NCBI GenBank assembly: GCA_903923905.1
Contig: CAIXZH010000024.1
Coordinates: 1 to 64,000, forward strand
Source of the DNA: an uncultured Bacteroidia bacterium
GTDB taxonomy: Bacteria > Bacteroidota > Bacteroidia > Bacteroidales > Prolixibacteraceae
Direction: 5' to 3'
Length of the DNA: 64,000 bases
Below the pieces are notes generated by a model. It saw only the letters and a list, made by a program, of their open reading frames with translations. It did not search any database and was not told the origin of the DNA. Numbering within the stretch: position 1 is the stretch's first letter; each line of letters opens with the position of its first letter. Below, piece after piece: positions 44,569 through 54,354 of this stretch. Made by a program: the position numbers and the translations under genes.

Positions 44569-47226
44569 ATGTTTATTTTAGTTAAAATCGGAAATTACTG
44601 CTGCAAGATTCTTACCGGCCAGGTAATTTATTTCTCCACAATCTTTGTGCTTGCTTTTATAACCCCGAATATCTCGGATGCAACGGAATATAGCGGGATT
44701 GTCATTCAGCATACTGCAAATGCAGGAAAAGTAGAGCTGAATATTACAAATCTATTGGCAGACAGGCTAAAAGAGGCTGGGATTACGGATATCCGGGTGG
44801 TTTCCGACAAAATTGAGACCAAAATAAATAAAAATGTGCTGCTGGTTATTTTAGGAATGCCCAAAAACGATGAAGGAATAAGTTCGTGGTTAAAGAAAGA
44901 GCACATTCCTCCTTTATCAGATTTAGAACCCGGACCGGAAGGTTTTTTACTTAAGAAACAGGACAATAAGGATGTAATTGTAGCTGCTGGCATCGACGAA
45001 CGCGGATGTCTCTATGCTGTCGGGGAATTTCTCCGTCAAGCTACCATCCGAAATGGGATACTTAAATTCCCCGATAATATTGAAGTTCGGACAGCCCCTG
45101 CTTTTGAAATCCGTGGGACTCAGGTACAGCAAAGCAATATTTCAAAGGAACTGGGGAAAGCCCGTCCCTGGGGCGACAAAGAGCTTCACCGGGTTATTCT
45201 CGACTATGCACTCGCCGGTGCAAATATCTTCTCAACCGGTTATGGTCCTACTTTCGATTTCATTAAATCGTATGGATTGATGACACAGGGTGAATTTGGA
45301 CCAAATACGGCCGCTGGAGAAGTTCCTAAAGACTGGGAAGGAAAGGAATCAATTGGCAGACCAGGATATGTCTGTCTTTCAGTCCCCGCTGCAAAAGAGT
45401 ATATGCTGAATTTGTGTGAGAACTATTTCAAGGACCGCCCAGCCTTCGACCTGGTTAAATTCTGGGGTGGCGATGGTGGTGGATGTGAGTGCGATAAGTG
45501 CAAACCTTATGGACTTACTTTTATTAAAACAGTGGAACAGATGGCTGAGATTGTCCACAAATACCACCCTGAAACCAGAGTCTATTTCACCAACCAAAAA
45601 TTCGACAACAACGATGACAATGCCATATTTAAATACCTGCAGGAAAAACCACGTGACTGGCTCTGGGCATGGGGATATGGACCAGGTTCAGATGCCACAT
45701 CCTGGCAGCCTGGACACCGGCAAACCCATCGAATGGATCTCTTCCGTTATCCGGGATATGGCCCATACAGCCTATATCCAAAAGAGATCCTTCATCAGTT
45801 GCCACCTCAACAAAAGCTTCTCTATTACAATGAAATAACACACTGGAAATATGCCCAGCACGCGTTTGTTCAAATGTATCCAAGGCCCGACAGGGACGGA
45901 AATCAGCCGCCTCACTGGAGCCATGAAATATATGAAAGGCGTCCTGATCAATTTCTGACCATGGTATATAACCGGCTCTCATTTTACGCCTGTCCCCAGA
46001 ATTATTACCGGGTATTTAATGACCTGATGCCTTACGGAGTGGGCGACATTACTCATTCTAGTGGCCACCATGACCATTTTAACCAATGGATGTGGGCAAG
46101 ACTATTGTGGGCACCCCGAACAACCCTCGAAGCAGTCATAAACGACTATTGCAATACCTGGTTTGGAACCGAAGCCGCGCCATTGATGGCAAAGGCTCTG
46201 CTAATCCTGGAACAGAATATTGAGGAAAAACCTGGTACACTACTGCCTGAAAAAACAGGGATAAAACGGTATTACGACCTCGTCAAACAAGCCGGAAAAC
46301 TAATCCCTAAAGAAATTCTTGTCCAGGACTGGTGCTGGCGTATGTATATGCAAAAAGGGGTATTAGACAGATATACGCAACTCAATGTCGGGCAGCAAAT
46401 TCAGCTGCAGTCCAGGATTGAGAAGTTAATCTCAGAAGCACTTAAAAGTGGGGATTCAAAAAAAGCGATATTAGATGCACTTAACTGGTTTGACCTGAAA
46501 GAAACAAATGAGATGATTGCCTTAAGAGAAGAAGCCACTGCGTTGGGCGAAGAAAGCAATACATTATTTGGGGAAAGAAATGACGGCCTTTACAACCTAA
46601 AACACGATTTCATTGGTCTGGGATGGCTGAAGCGGCAACTTGAAAGGGCAAAAGTAGCCGATGCCAAGAAAAGAGACGAACTCCTAACAATGATTGTGGA
46701 TTATGAAAACCCGGGAGAGGGTGGATTTTACGACAACCTTGGAACGTATAATATTGCGCCACATGTTGTTATAGGATATCCTTACGATCATGGTCAACCC
46801 TATGTCTCACAAATGCTTTCAGAAGGGAACCGCCCATCACAACGTTCGATGCATTACACTCAAAATGAAGATCAGGGGTTAACACTTCATTACAGTGGAC
46901 TGGATAAAAAAACATCCTATAAAATAAGATTTACCTTGGTCCGCCCATGGTATCAGGAACGTTATGCCATGCGGATGAACCAGAAAACCGAGAGCATCTA
47001 CGCAAATAACATTCTGTTAGCCAAGGATGTCGAATTACCCCTGCAGATGTCTGACTTTTTTACCTATGACATTCCTGCGCAGGCAACAGCAGACGGAGAA
47101 CTGACTATCAGGCTGGAGCGAGCAGCTGATGTTGGGCGTGGCGACCGCGTAAGCGTTGAACAATGGAGAAACTCGGGAGGCTGGGGAACCATTGCTTCGG
47201 AAGTATGGCTGATAAAAAACCATTAA
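44569..47226 (+). CDS. glycosyl hydrolase, alpha-glucuronidase-like
   Basis: N-terminal GH-associated domain (GIVIQHTANAGKVELNITNLLADRLKEAGI...GIDERGCLYAVGEFLRQATI...VRTAPAFEIRGTQVQ), central GGDGGGCECDKCKPYG motif, C-terminal carbohydrate-binding-like region. Confidence 0.72.
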   Translation: MFILVKIGNYCCKILTGQVIYFSTIFVLAFITPNISDATEYSGIVIQHTANAGKVELNITNLLADRLKEAGITDIRVVSDKIETKINKNVLLVILGMPKNDEGISSWLKKEHIPPLSDLEPGPEGFLLKKQDNKDVIVAAGIDERGCLYAVGEFLRQATIRNGILKFPDNIEVRTAPAFEIRGTQVQQSNISKELGKARPWGDKELHRVILDYALAGANIFSTGYGPTFDFIKSYGLMTQGEFGPNTAAGEVPKDWEGKESIGRPGYVCLSVPAAKEYMLNLCENYFKDRPAFDLVKFWGGDGGGCECDKCKPYGLTFIKTVEQMAEIVHKYHPETRVYFTNQKFDNNDDNAIFKYLQEKPRDWLWAWGYGPGSDATSWQPGHRQTHRMDLFRYPGYGPYSLYPKEILHQLPPQQKLLYYNEITHWKYAQHAFVQMYPRPDRDGNQPPHWSHEIYERRPDQFLTMVYNRLSFYACPQNYYRVFNDLMPYGVGDITHSSGHHDHFNQWMWARLLWAPRTTLEAVINDYCNTWFGTEAAPLMAKALLILEQNIEEKPGTLLPEKTGIKRYYDLVKQAGKLIPKEILVQDWCWRMYMQKGVLDRYTQLNVGQQIQLQSRIEKLISEALKSGDSKKAILDALNWFDLKETNEMIALREEATALGEESNTLFGERNDGLYNLKHDFIGLGWLKRQLERAKVADAKKRDELLTMIVDYENPGEGGFYDNLGTYNIAPHVVIGYPYDHGQPYVSQMLSEGNRPSQRSMHYTQNEDQGLTLHYSGLDKKTSYKIRFTLVRPWYQERYAMRMNQKTESIYANNILLAKDVELPLQMSDFFTYDIPAQATADGELTIRLERAADVGRGDRVSVEQWRNSGGWGTIASEVWLIKNH

Positions 47227-47271
47227 ATTGTTGAAGTTCTATAACTTGCATAAAATAAAACCGAGAAAATA

Positions 47272-48165
47272 ATGTTCTCTATTCCAGGGGCCTACCCAAG
47301 ATATGTTAATAATTTTTTGAATAAAAAGTATCCCCGAAACTTCATCCTAAATAAACCATATATCGGAATATTGATATTTTTTATTTTTTGCTTTGGATTT
47401 GTCACCTTGTACAATCCGCTTAAAATGCACGAATCAAGATTCCTGGATTATGAAGCTACAATGGCCGTTTATATGAGCGGTTCCTCGTTCTTTATTTTTT
47501 GCCTGATTAAATTGTTGCGTGCCAACCGCTATTTCTCCATTGAGCAGGAATGGACCATTTTAAAAGAGATCCTGGCCATTGTAATTATCCTTTTGGGAAT
47601 GGGTATTTTCATTTTTCTCATTGGCTTTTTTCTGGAAGTTCATGGGGACCGATGGAACCTGATTACCTTTTGGGATTCGTTTAAACATGCATTCCTGATT
47701 GGAATTTTCCCCCTTGGATTTTTTACGGCAACCAATTATCGTTACCTTTTTGTCTCCGAAACTGTACAAAGTTATAATCAGGCTTCCGGTTCATTTAAAC
47801 CCGAGCAACCTGAAGAACTGGTCCAGATAGGTTCCAGACTAAAAAAAGAAGAACTCAGCTTTTATCCGAGCCAGTTTGTTTTTGCAGAATCTGAGGGGAA
47901 TTACGTAGTTTTTCATCTGAATTCCGATGATAAGATCCGAAAAGTAGTGATCCGCAATTCCATCGCCCAAATAGAACAACAGCTTTCTCCGGTCCCTTTT
48001 ATAATGAGAACTCATAGGGCCTATATCGTAAATGTAAAGAAAGTCAGATCCAGGAATGGCAATACCCTGGGATATCACCTGAAACTCTTTGGCTCCGATG
48101 CCGAAATACCCGTTTCCAGGCAAAATACCCAGGCATTCAATCAACTTTTAAAACAGCTTAGGTAA
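47272..48165 (+). CDS. membrane-anchored LytTR transcriptional regulator
   Basis: Four hydrophobic segments, then LytTR domain (FVFAESEGNYVVFHLNSDDKIRKVVIRNSIAQIEQQLSPVPFIMRTHRAYIVNVKKVRSRNGNTLGYHLKLFGSDAEIPVSRQNTQAF). Confidence 0.9.
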   Translation: MFSIPGAYPRYVNNFLNKKYPRNFILNKPYIGILIFFIFCFGFVTLYNPLKMHESRFLDYEATMAVYMSGSSFFIFCLIKLLRANRYFSIEQEWTILKEILAIVIILLGMGIFIFLIGFFLEVHGDRWNLITFWDSFKHAFLIGIFPLGFFTATNYRYLFVSETVQSYNQASGSFKPEQPEELVQIGSRLKKEELSFYPSQFVFAESEGNYVVFHLNSDDKIRKVVIRNSIAQIEQQLSPVPFIMRTHRAYIVNVKKVRSRNGNTLGYHLKLFGSDAEIPVSRQNTQAFNQLLKQLR

Positions 48166-48321
48166 TCCACTCATCACAAAAAATTACCCTTTATACCAGT
48201 TTTTCAAGCTTTAGTCCGGACAAGCTTTCAACCCGGAACAAATCCCTACTATATATCCCATAATATTGTAATACAGACAGATAAGGTATTACTTTGCGTT
48301 ATCAATTTTAAAATTCACGCA

Positions 48322-50697
48322 ATGAAAAAAATTATCTGTCTTTTTTGGCAACGGATTGCTGGCATAGAAATAATGTTTTTAGCAATTGTGATAATCAGTA
48401 TTTCCGGAATTCCAGACCCGAAAAAACAATCCATTACAGGAAAACTGATCGACCTGAAAAGCAACCTGACGCTTCCTTACGCCAGTGTCTCTTTAATCAA
48501 ACCATCCGACTCTACCCTGGTAACAGCTGCGATGAGCGATACCAGCGGTGTTTTTAATCTGAATGCCGTTCCACGGGGTGATTATAACCTTGTTGTTTCA
48601 CTTATCGGTTATCAAAAGGTCTCCAAAAGCATTGCCGTGTCTGACCAGCAGGGGACATTTGCCGGGGTAATCTATTTACAGGATCAGGTTTTCAATCTCA
48701 ATGAAACCAAGATCATTGGTGACCGGTTAAAAGGGAAATCAGAAAACGGTAAAGCGATCTTCTTTGTAACTAAAAAGATGGTAGATGTTTCAAATAACGG
48801 GACCGATATTTTGAAACTCATTCCCGGCATCCAGCTGGATATTATGCAGAATATTTCAGTTCAGGGCAGTCAAAACATCCTGATTTTAGTGGATGGGAAG
48901 GAGCGTGACAAAAGTTTTATTAGTCAGCTAATGCCGAAACAGATAGAGAAAATCGAAGTCTTTAGCGCACCACCGTCAAATTATGATGGTAACGCAACTG
49001 CGGCAATCAACATTATATTAAAAAAAGACCGGGATTCCGGCTTTTCCGGACAGATTAACATGGAGATACCTACTTCAGCTTCAGAGGTATATATCTTCCC
49101 TACTTACAGCTTTAATTACGGGTTTAAAAAAATGAATTTCTACACCTCCTACAACGGCGAAATAGCTTATTTCGATGTTCATGAAAGAAGTCTCCGAAAG
49201 CTTTTAAGCACCCCGGAAGGAAACACTGTTACATCGAATCAGTTTGTTAAGCAGAGGGATTGGTCACACCGGTTTCATTACGGGTTTGATTATTTCTTGA
49301 GTCCGAATGACCATTTTAATTTTTACGCTTTCTATAATCCTTACTCAAACGAACACAATGGGAATGCAGCGGCTCAATTTAGTGGCAGCACCAACAATAA
49401 CTGGGAGGCGACTAAGGTAGAGTCGGACAAAAACACGAGTACTTTTTATTCAATGTATTACAAACACCTCTTTGATAAGGCAGGTCAGGAATTGACAATT
49501 GACCTGAGCAATTATTACCTGAAGGCTGAAAACAAAACCAACTTTATTTTTAAAGGGCCCGGAAACAGACCAGATACCCTTTTTAACGCCACAAAACCAA
49601 ACCTGAATGCGACCAGTATAAAAATAGATTTCACACTACCTATATCCGACAAATTGAACTTCAGTAGTGGGGTAAAAGGAAAATTTCAGAAATTGCTGGA
49701 CAAAAATTCAACCGATTTTGTCTATCATGAAAATATAATTGCCGCTTACGGGAAGGTCACATTTAAAACCTCCAAATATGACTGGAATGCAGGCTTGCGC
49801 ATTGAAAAATCGGTATCGACCCTTAAAAATAGTTTCACAAATCCGGCGGTGTCATTTCTTCCTTATGCGTTGTTCAGATATAGTCTTGCACCCGGACGGT
49901 TTATAAACATCTCTTACAACCGCTCGATCAGCCGGCCTATGATTTTTCAGTTAAATCCGTATACTTCAATTAGCGATCCATATTCTGCAAGTAAAGGGAA
50001 TCCGTTTCTTAACCCTGAATTCAGGAACAGCCTCTCCGTTGAACATTCAATCCAATTCGGCAGTAATTATATCGCCACGAGGTTGTTCTATAATAAATCA
50101 ATCGATGTTATTAATAATCTGACATTTATAAATGACACCAACGCTTTTATGACCCAGTGGCAAAACCTTGGGGCGATTCATCAGTATGGGGTGCAATTCC
50201 TGGGATCCTTAAAACTAGGCATCGCTACCTTAAATCCCTTTCTGCGCTTGTTTGACACCTACACAGTCAGCAACCAGTTTGCGAAACAAAATGGGGTGAA
50301 TAACCGGCTTAACCACGATTTTGAATCAGGTCTATCCGCTATTTTTTCTTTAAAGAAGGAGCTGTCGTTAACTTTTGTTTTCCAATACGCCACACCGAGA
50401 AACAATGTTCAGGGCAATTCCTATAGTGATGCGCTCTATTTTCTGTCCATTGAGAAAACCTTCAAACAAAGATTAAAAATCGGGATCGTAAGTATAATTC
50501 CTTTTACTAAATCGTTTATCTACCAGGGATCCGACATCAACTCAACGAACCTTTCGATGCATAACCAGGGAAATATTAAAATGTCAGTTCTCCCTCTAAG
50601 CTTTAAACTAAGTTATCAGTTTATTTGGGGAAAAAACAGGGATAAGATTTCGAGAGCCAAAGAGGAAATAGAAAGTGCTCCCAAGAAAGGATTTTAA
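48322..50697 (+). CDS. outer-membrane beta-barrel family protein with CarboxypepD_reg-like and plug-like domains (TonB-dependent-like)
   Basis: ITGKLIDLKSNLTLPYASVSLI...GDYNLVVSLIGYQKVSKSI; VDVSNNGTDILKLIPGIQLDIMQNISVQGSQNILILVDGKE; barrel C-terminus. Confidence 0.9.
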   Translation: MKKIICLFWQRIAGIEIMFLAIVIISISGIPDPKKQSITGKLIDLKSNLTLPYASVSLIKPSDSTLVTAAMSDTSGVFNLNAVPRGDYNLVVSLIGYQKVSKSIAVSDQQGTFAGVIYLQDQVFNLNETKIIGDRLKGKSENGKAIFFVTKKMVDVSNNGTDILKLIPGIQLDIMQNISVQGSQNILILVDGKERDKSFISQLMPKQIEKIEVFSAPPSNYDGNATAAINIILKKDRDSGFSGQINMEIPTSASEVYIFPTYSFNYGFKKMNFYTSYNGEIAYFDVHERSLRKLLSTPEGNTVTSNQFVKQRDWSHRFHYGFDYFLSPNDHFNFYAFYNPYSNEHNGNAAAQFSGSTNNNWEATKVESDKNTSTFYSMYYKHLFDKAGQELTIDLSNYYLKAENKTNFIFKGPGNRPDTLFNATKPNLNATSIKIDFTLPISDKLNFSSGVKGKFQKLLDKNSTDFVYHENIIAAYGKVTFKTSKYDWNAGLRIEKSVSTLKNSFTNPAVSFLPYALFRYSLAPGRFINISYNRSISRPMIFQLNPYTSISDPYSASKGNPFLNPEFRNSLSVEHSIQFGSNYIATRLFYNKSIDVINNLTFINDTNAFMTQWQNLGAIHQYGVQFLGSLKLGIATLNPFLRLFDTYTVSNQFAKQNGVNNRLNHDFESGLSAIFSLKKELSLTFVFQYATPRNNVQGNSYSDALYFLSIEKTFKQRLKIGIVSIIPFTKSFIYQGSDINSTNLSMHNQGNIKMSVLPLSFKLSYQFIWGKNRDKISRAKEEIESAPKKGF

Positions 50698-50830
50698 GAA
50701 AAAGCAAGATTGTCAGAATCAATTAACATTATTTCAAATGGTCTAGTATTTGCATGCCAATTAACGTAAATTTGTTTTTTCATATTAAGTTAATTTTTAA
50801 TGTATTGGGATAGGAACACTGGAAAATTTA

Positions 50831-51046
50831 ATGCTTATCCAACTTACCAATCAAAAAGCTGCCGGACTTTTACACGAGATGGAAGAACTACATCTTATAA
50901 AGGTTTTGGAAGAAACCATTGTTGATTCAAAGCCTAAATTGTCTGATAAGTATAAGGGCTCTATCAGTAAGGAGCAAGGTGAAAAACTTAACGAGCATAT
51001 TAAACAAATGCGAAGTGAATGGAACAGCCAGGGATTTACTAATTAA
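50831..51046 (+). CDS. small antitoxin-like protein (orphan)
   Basis: 71 aa: MLIQLTNQKAAGLLHEMEELHLIKVLEE...LSDKYKGSISKEQGEKLNEHIKQMRSEWNSQGFTN, similar in layout to Bacteroidota type II antitoxins; no toxin ORF follows. Confidence 0.55.
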   Translation: MLIQLTNQKAAGLLHEMEELHLIKVLEETIVDSKPKLSDKYKGSISKEQGEKLNEHIKQMRSEWNSQGFTN

Positions 51047-51099
51047 GATGCGTAAATTATAATAAAAATATGTTTACGCGAATTGGCTCATAATGTACG

Positions 51100-51942
51100 T
51101 CAAATCTGAAAATCAACATCCCTATTCAGTCCATCACTAAAAACCGACCTGTTGGGAAGATACAGAAAAGGGTAGGTTACTTTTGAAAGATAGAGCCCCT
51201 GTGCATATACAGGAATGATCGTTTTTGGGGTCTCCCTGGTTTTCAGATAGTTTTCAAAATCAGAAACCGAAAGTTCCCCATTCCCAACTTCCAGCAATTT
51301 TCCCATGATAATCCGGATCATCCCGGCCAAAAACCGGTTCGAGGAGATATGAAACCGTAATCTGGTATTTTGAGTATTGGTGAAAAGTTTCGCCTCGGAT
51401 ACATGGCAAATTGTATGGTCATACTTAAGCGGGGACTTGCAAAAACAGCAGTAATCATTGTATTGGGTGAGAAGGCCGGCTGCCAGGCTCATTTTGCCGA
51501 AATCCAGATCAGGCAACGGGTAGAAAGAGCTCAATCCTAAAAGGTACGGATCTTTCTGAGTATGAATAAAATAATCATAACTTCGCTGAATTGCACCGAA
51601 TCTGGCGTGGGGCATCCCCTCCATTGGAATAACATCAAAAACGGTAATATCGTGGGGGAGACATTTGTTGAGCCGAAACAACAAATCAAAGTCCAGCGCT
51701 CTTTCGAGGTCAAAGTGAAAAAAAAACTGGCTCGCATGGACATGGGCATCAGTCCGGCCGCAACCCACAATTGAGATCGGTTCTTTACAGATCTGACTGA
51801 GTGTCATCTCCATAACCTGCTGAACACTAATTATCCCGGGCAACTTCTGCCACCCCTGGTAGTTATTCCCGTTATAGGCAATATGAATAAAATAGCGCAA
51901 TGGATTAATTATCTTTTTGCAAAGATACTTCTTTGGAATCAT
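51100..51942 (-). CDS. truA: tRNA pseudouridine synthase A
   Basis: YFIHIAYNGNNYQGWQKLPGIISVQQVMEMTLSQI...GCGRTDAHVHASQFFFHFD...SNRFLAGMIRIIMGKLLEVGNG. Confidence 0.93.
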   Translation of the reverse strand: MIPKKYLCKKIINPLRYFIHIAYNGNNYQGWQKLPGIISVQQVMEMTLSQICKEPISIVGCGRTDAHVHASQFFFHFDLERALDFDLLFRLNKCLPHDITVFDVIPMEGMPHARFGAIQRSYDYFIHTQKDPYLLGLSSFYPLPDLDFGKMSLAAGLLTQYNDYCCFCKSPLKYDHTICHVSEAKLFTNTQNTRLRFHISSNRFLAGMIRIIMGKLLEVGNGELSVSDFENYLKTRETPKTIIPVYAQGLYLSKVTYPFLYLPNRSVFSDGLNRDVDFQI

Positions 51943-51993
51943 GAAGGATTAAAAGTCACTGATTAGCGTTATTTTTGAAATAAAATTCTTGTT

Positions 51994-53355
51994 ATGCGAT
52001 CCATTAATCCATATTCAGGCGAAATCATTCAAAGCTATCCGGAATACAGTTCCGGCGAGGTGGATACAATCCTCAGTCAGGTAGATCAGGCCTTTCAACA
52101 ATGGAAACTTAAAAGTTTTGAAGAACGGTCAATGCTGATGAGAAACCTTCAGGCCAAATTGCTTGCGAAAAAAGGGGAGCTTGCCGCAATCATGGTTGCA
52201 GAAATGGGCAAGGTTTTACGCGAAGCGATTGGGGAAATTGAGAAATGCGCACTGGTTTGCTCCTATTATGCCGATAATGCCGGAACGTTTCTGAAAAGTG
52301 AACCCGTTGAGACTGAGGCTGCCGAATCCTATATCTCGTATCAGCCCATCGGGACGATACTGGCTGTCATGCCGTGGAATTTCCCCTTCTGGCAAGTCTT
52401 TAGATTTCTGGCCCCGGCACTGATGGCCGGAAATACCGGCGTTCTGAAACATGCAGCTAATGTCTCCGGTTGTGCCCTGGCTATTGAACAGCTGGTTAGC
52501 GAAGCCGGATTTCCACAGAATGTCTTCAGAACCTTGCTGATTAGCTCATCCAGGGTTAATGAAGTAATCGAAAATCCATTAATTAAGGCAGTTACGTTAA
52601 CAGGCAGCACACCGGCGGGCAAATCGGTTGCCGCTGCTGCAGGCTCAGTGTTGAAAAAATCGGTTCTTGAATTGGGAGGAAGTGATCCTTACCTGATCCT
52701 CGAGGACGCAGATATTAAAACAGCCGCCCGATTATGTGTGACCAGCCGTCTTCTCAATGCCGGACAAAGCTGCATAGGTGCCAAACGATTTATAGTTGCA
52801 GACAAAATATACGACGCTTTTGAGGAGGAATTTCTTCGGTTAATGCGTTTGGCCACTTTTGGCGACCCATTGAACCCGCAAACGACAATAGGTCCGCTTG
52901 CCAGGAAAGATTTACGCCATGAACTGCACGAACAGGTCGTAAAAAGCAGTGAATCAGGAGCCAATATTTTACTCGGAGGATATATCCCGGAAGGTGAAGC
53001 AGCCTGTTATCCACCTACGGTTCTGACCAATGTTTCTCCTGAGATGCCGGCTTATTACCAGGAGCTTTTCGGACCTGTGGCCGTTTTATTCCGCGTTAAA
53101 TCAGAGGAAGAGGCTATCAGAATTGCCAATGATACGGTCTTTGGATTGGGTGCCGGAATTTTCACGGCTGATTTGACCAAAGGAAAGCAGCTTGCTGAAA
53201 AGGGGCTTGAAGCAGGTTGTGTTTTTGTGAACGACTTTGTAAAATCAGATCCACGAATGCCGTTTGGCGGCATCAGGGAAAGTGGCTATGGCCGCGAATT
53301 ATCAGCTGTCGGCATACGGGAATTTGTAAATATTAAGACCATTGTCGTAAAATAA
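51994..53355 (+). CDS. NAD(P)-dependent aldehyde dehydrogenase, succinate-semialdehyde type
   Basis: MPWNFPFWQVFRFLAPALMAGNTGVLKHA; TGSTPAGKSVAAAAGSVLKKSVLELGGSDPYLIL; NAGQSCIGAKRF; YYQELFGPVAVLFRV. Confidence 0.93.
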   Translation: MRSINPYSGEIIQSYPEYSSGEVDTILSQVDQAFQQWKLKSFEERSMLMRNLQAKLLAKKGELAAIMVAEMGKVLREAIGEIEKCALVCSYYADNAGTFLKSEPVETEAAESYISYQPIGTILAVMPWNFPFWQVFRFLAPALMAGNTGVLKHAANVSGCALAIEQLVSEAGFPQNVFRTLLISSSRVNEVIENPLIKAVTLTGSTPAGKSVAAAAGSVLKKSVLELGGSDPYLILEDADIKTAARLCVTSRLLNAGQSCIGAKRFIVADKIYDAFEEEFLRLMRLATFGDPLNPQTTIGPLARKDLRHELHEQVVKSSESGANILLGGYIPEGEAACYPPTVLTNVSPEMPAYYQELFGPVAVLFRVKSEEEAIRIANDTVFGLGAGIFTADLTKGKQLAEKGLEAGCVFVNDFVKSDPRMPFGGIRESGYGRELSAVGIREFVNIKTIVVK

Positions 53356-53424
53356 AAAAACCAAGCTAAACCTCTCTCTGGATTATGTCAACTATTTTTG
53401 TATTTTCGGGCTAAATTTCCAAAA

Positions 53425-54354
53425 ATGAAGTGCCTCTTTCTAATCTTATCTTTGCTATCTTTTCATACTTACGCACAGGAATCTGTTTATCTGTTTTCTT
53501 ACTTTACCGATAATGGTCAGGATGGATTACACCTAGCATACAGCAATGATGGTTTGAAATGGAAAGCACTAAACGGAGGAAAACCCCTGGTTGCTCCGAC
53601 AGTTGGTCCGGATAAACTGATGCGTGATCCTTTTATCTTGCTCGGGAAAGACGGAATATTTCATATGGTTTGGACGAGCAGCTGGAGAGATCGCCAGATC
53701 GGCTACGCATCATCGGCAGATTTGATTAACTGGTCGGTACAAAAAACGATCCCGGTAATGGCCAGGGAGCCAACAGCCAAGAATTGCTGGGCTCCCGAAA
53801 TGGTCTATGATCCTCAGAATAAAAACTATATCATCTTCTGGGCCACCACAATTCCCGGGAGACATTCTGATGTGGCAGATTCTGAACACGAAAAAGGGTG
53901 GAATCACAGGATCTATTACACTACTACCACAGATTTTAAAAATTTTAGTCAAACCAGGCTATTTTTCAATCCAGATTTTAGCGCGATTGACGCCAAAATC
54001 CTTTCAAAAGGAGACTCATTTTATATGTTTCTAAAGAATGAAAATCCAAATCCGCCCGAAAAAAATATCCGGATGACCCAGTCGAAATCGGCATCAGGCC
54101 CCTACCCAATTGATGTATCTGCTCCCATAACGGGAAAATACTGGGCTGAGGGACCAAGTTCCGTCATAATTGGCGATTATGTGTACGTTTATTTTGATAA
54201 ATACAGGGATCATCATTATGGAGCAGTAAGGTCAAAAAACATGAAAGATTGGGAAGACATATCCGATCGGGTAATTTTTCCCGATGGAACCCGTCATGGA
54301 ACCGCATTTAAAGTCTCCGATAAAATATTCAACAAACTAATTAATCTGAAATGA
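53425..54354 (+). CDS. GH43-like five-bladed beta-propeller glycosidase
   Basis: Signal peptide from internal Met (MKCLFLILSLLSFHTYAQ); DGLHLAYSNDGLKWKAL, MRDPFILLGKDGIFHMVWTSSW, NCWAPEMVYDPQNKNYIIFWATT, EGPSSVIIGDYVYVYFDKY. Confidence 0.88.
   Translation: MKCLFLILSLLSFHTYAQESVYLFSYFTDNGQDGLHLAYSNDGLKWKALNGGKPLVAPTVGPDKLMRDPFILLGKDGIFHMVWTSSWRDRQIGYASSADLINWSVQKTIPVMAREPTAKNCWAPEMVYDPQNKNYIIFWATTIPGRHSDVADSEHEKGWNHRIYYTTTTDFKNFSQTRLFFNPDFSAIDAKILSKGDSFYMFLKNENPNPPEKNIRMTQSKSASGPYPIDVSAPITGKYWAEGPSSVIIGDYVYVYFDKYRDHHYGAVRSKNMKDWEDISDRVIFPDGTRHGTAFKVSDKIFNKLINLK

Noticed and set aside
48322-50697. SusC annotation for the outer-membrane protein
   Set aside because: At 791 aa with no adjacent SusD-like lipoprotein, it fits the outer-membrane beta-barrel family with a CarboxypepD_reg-like domain better than canonical SusC.
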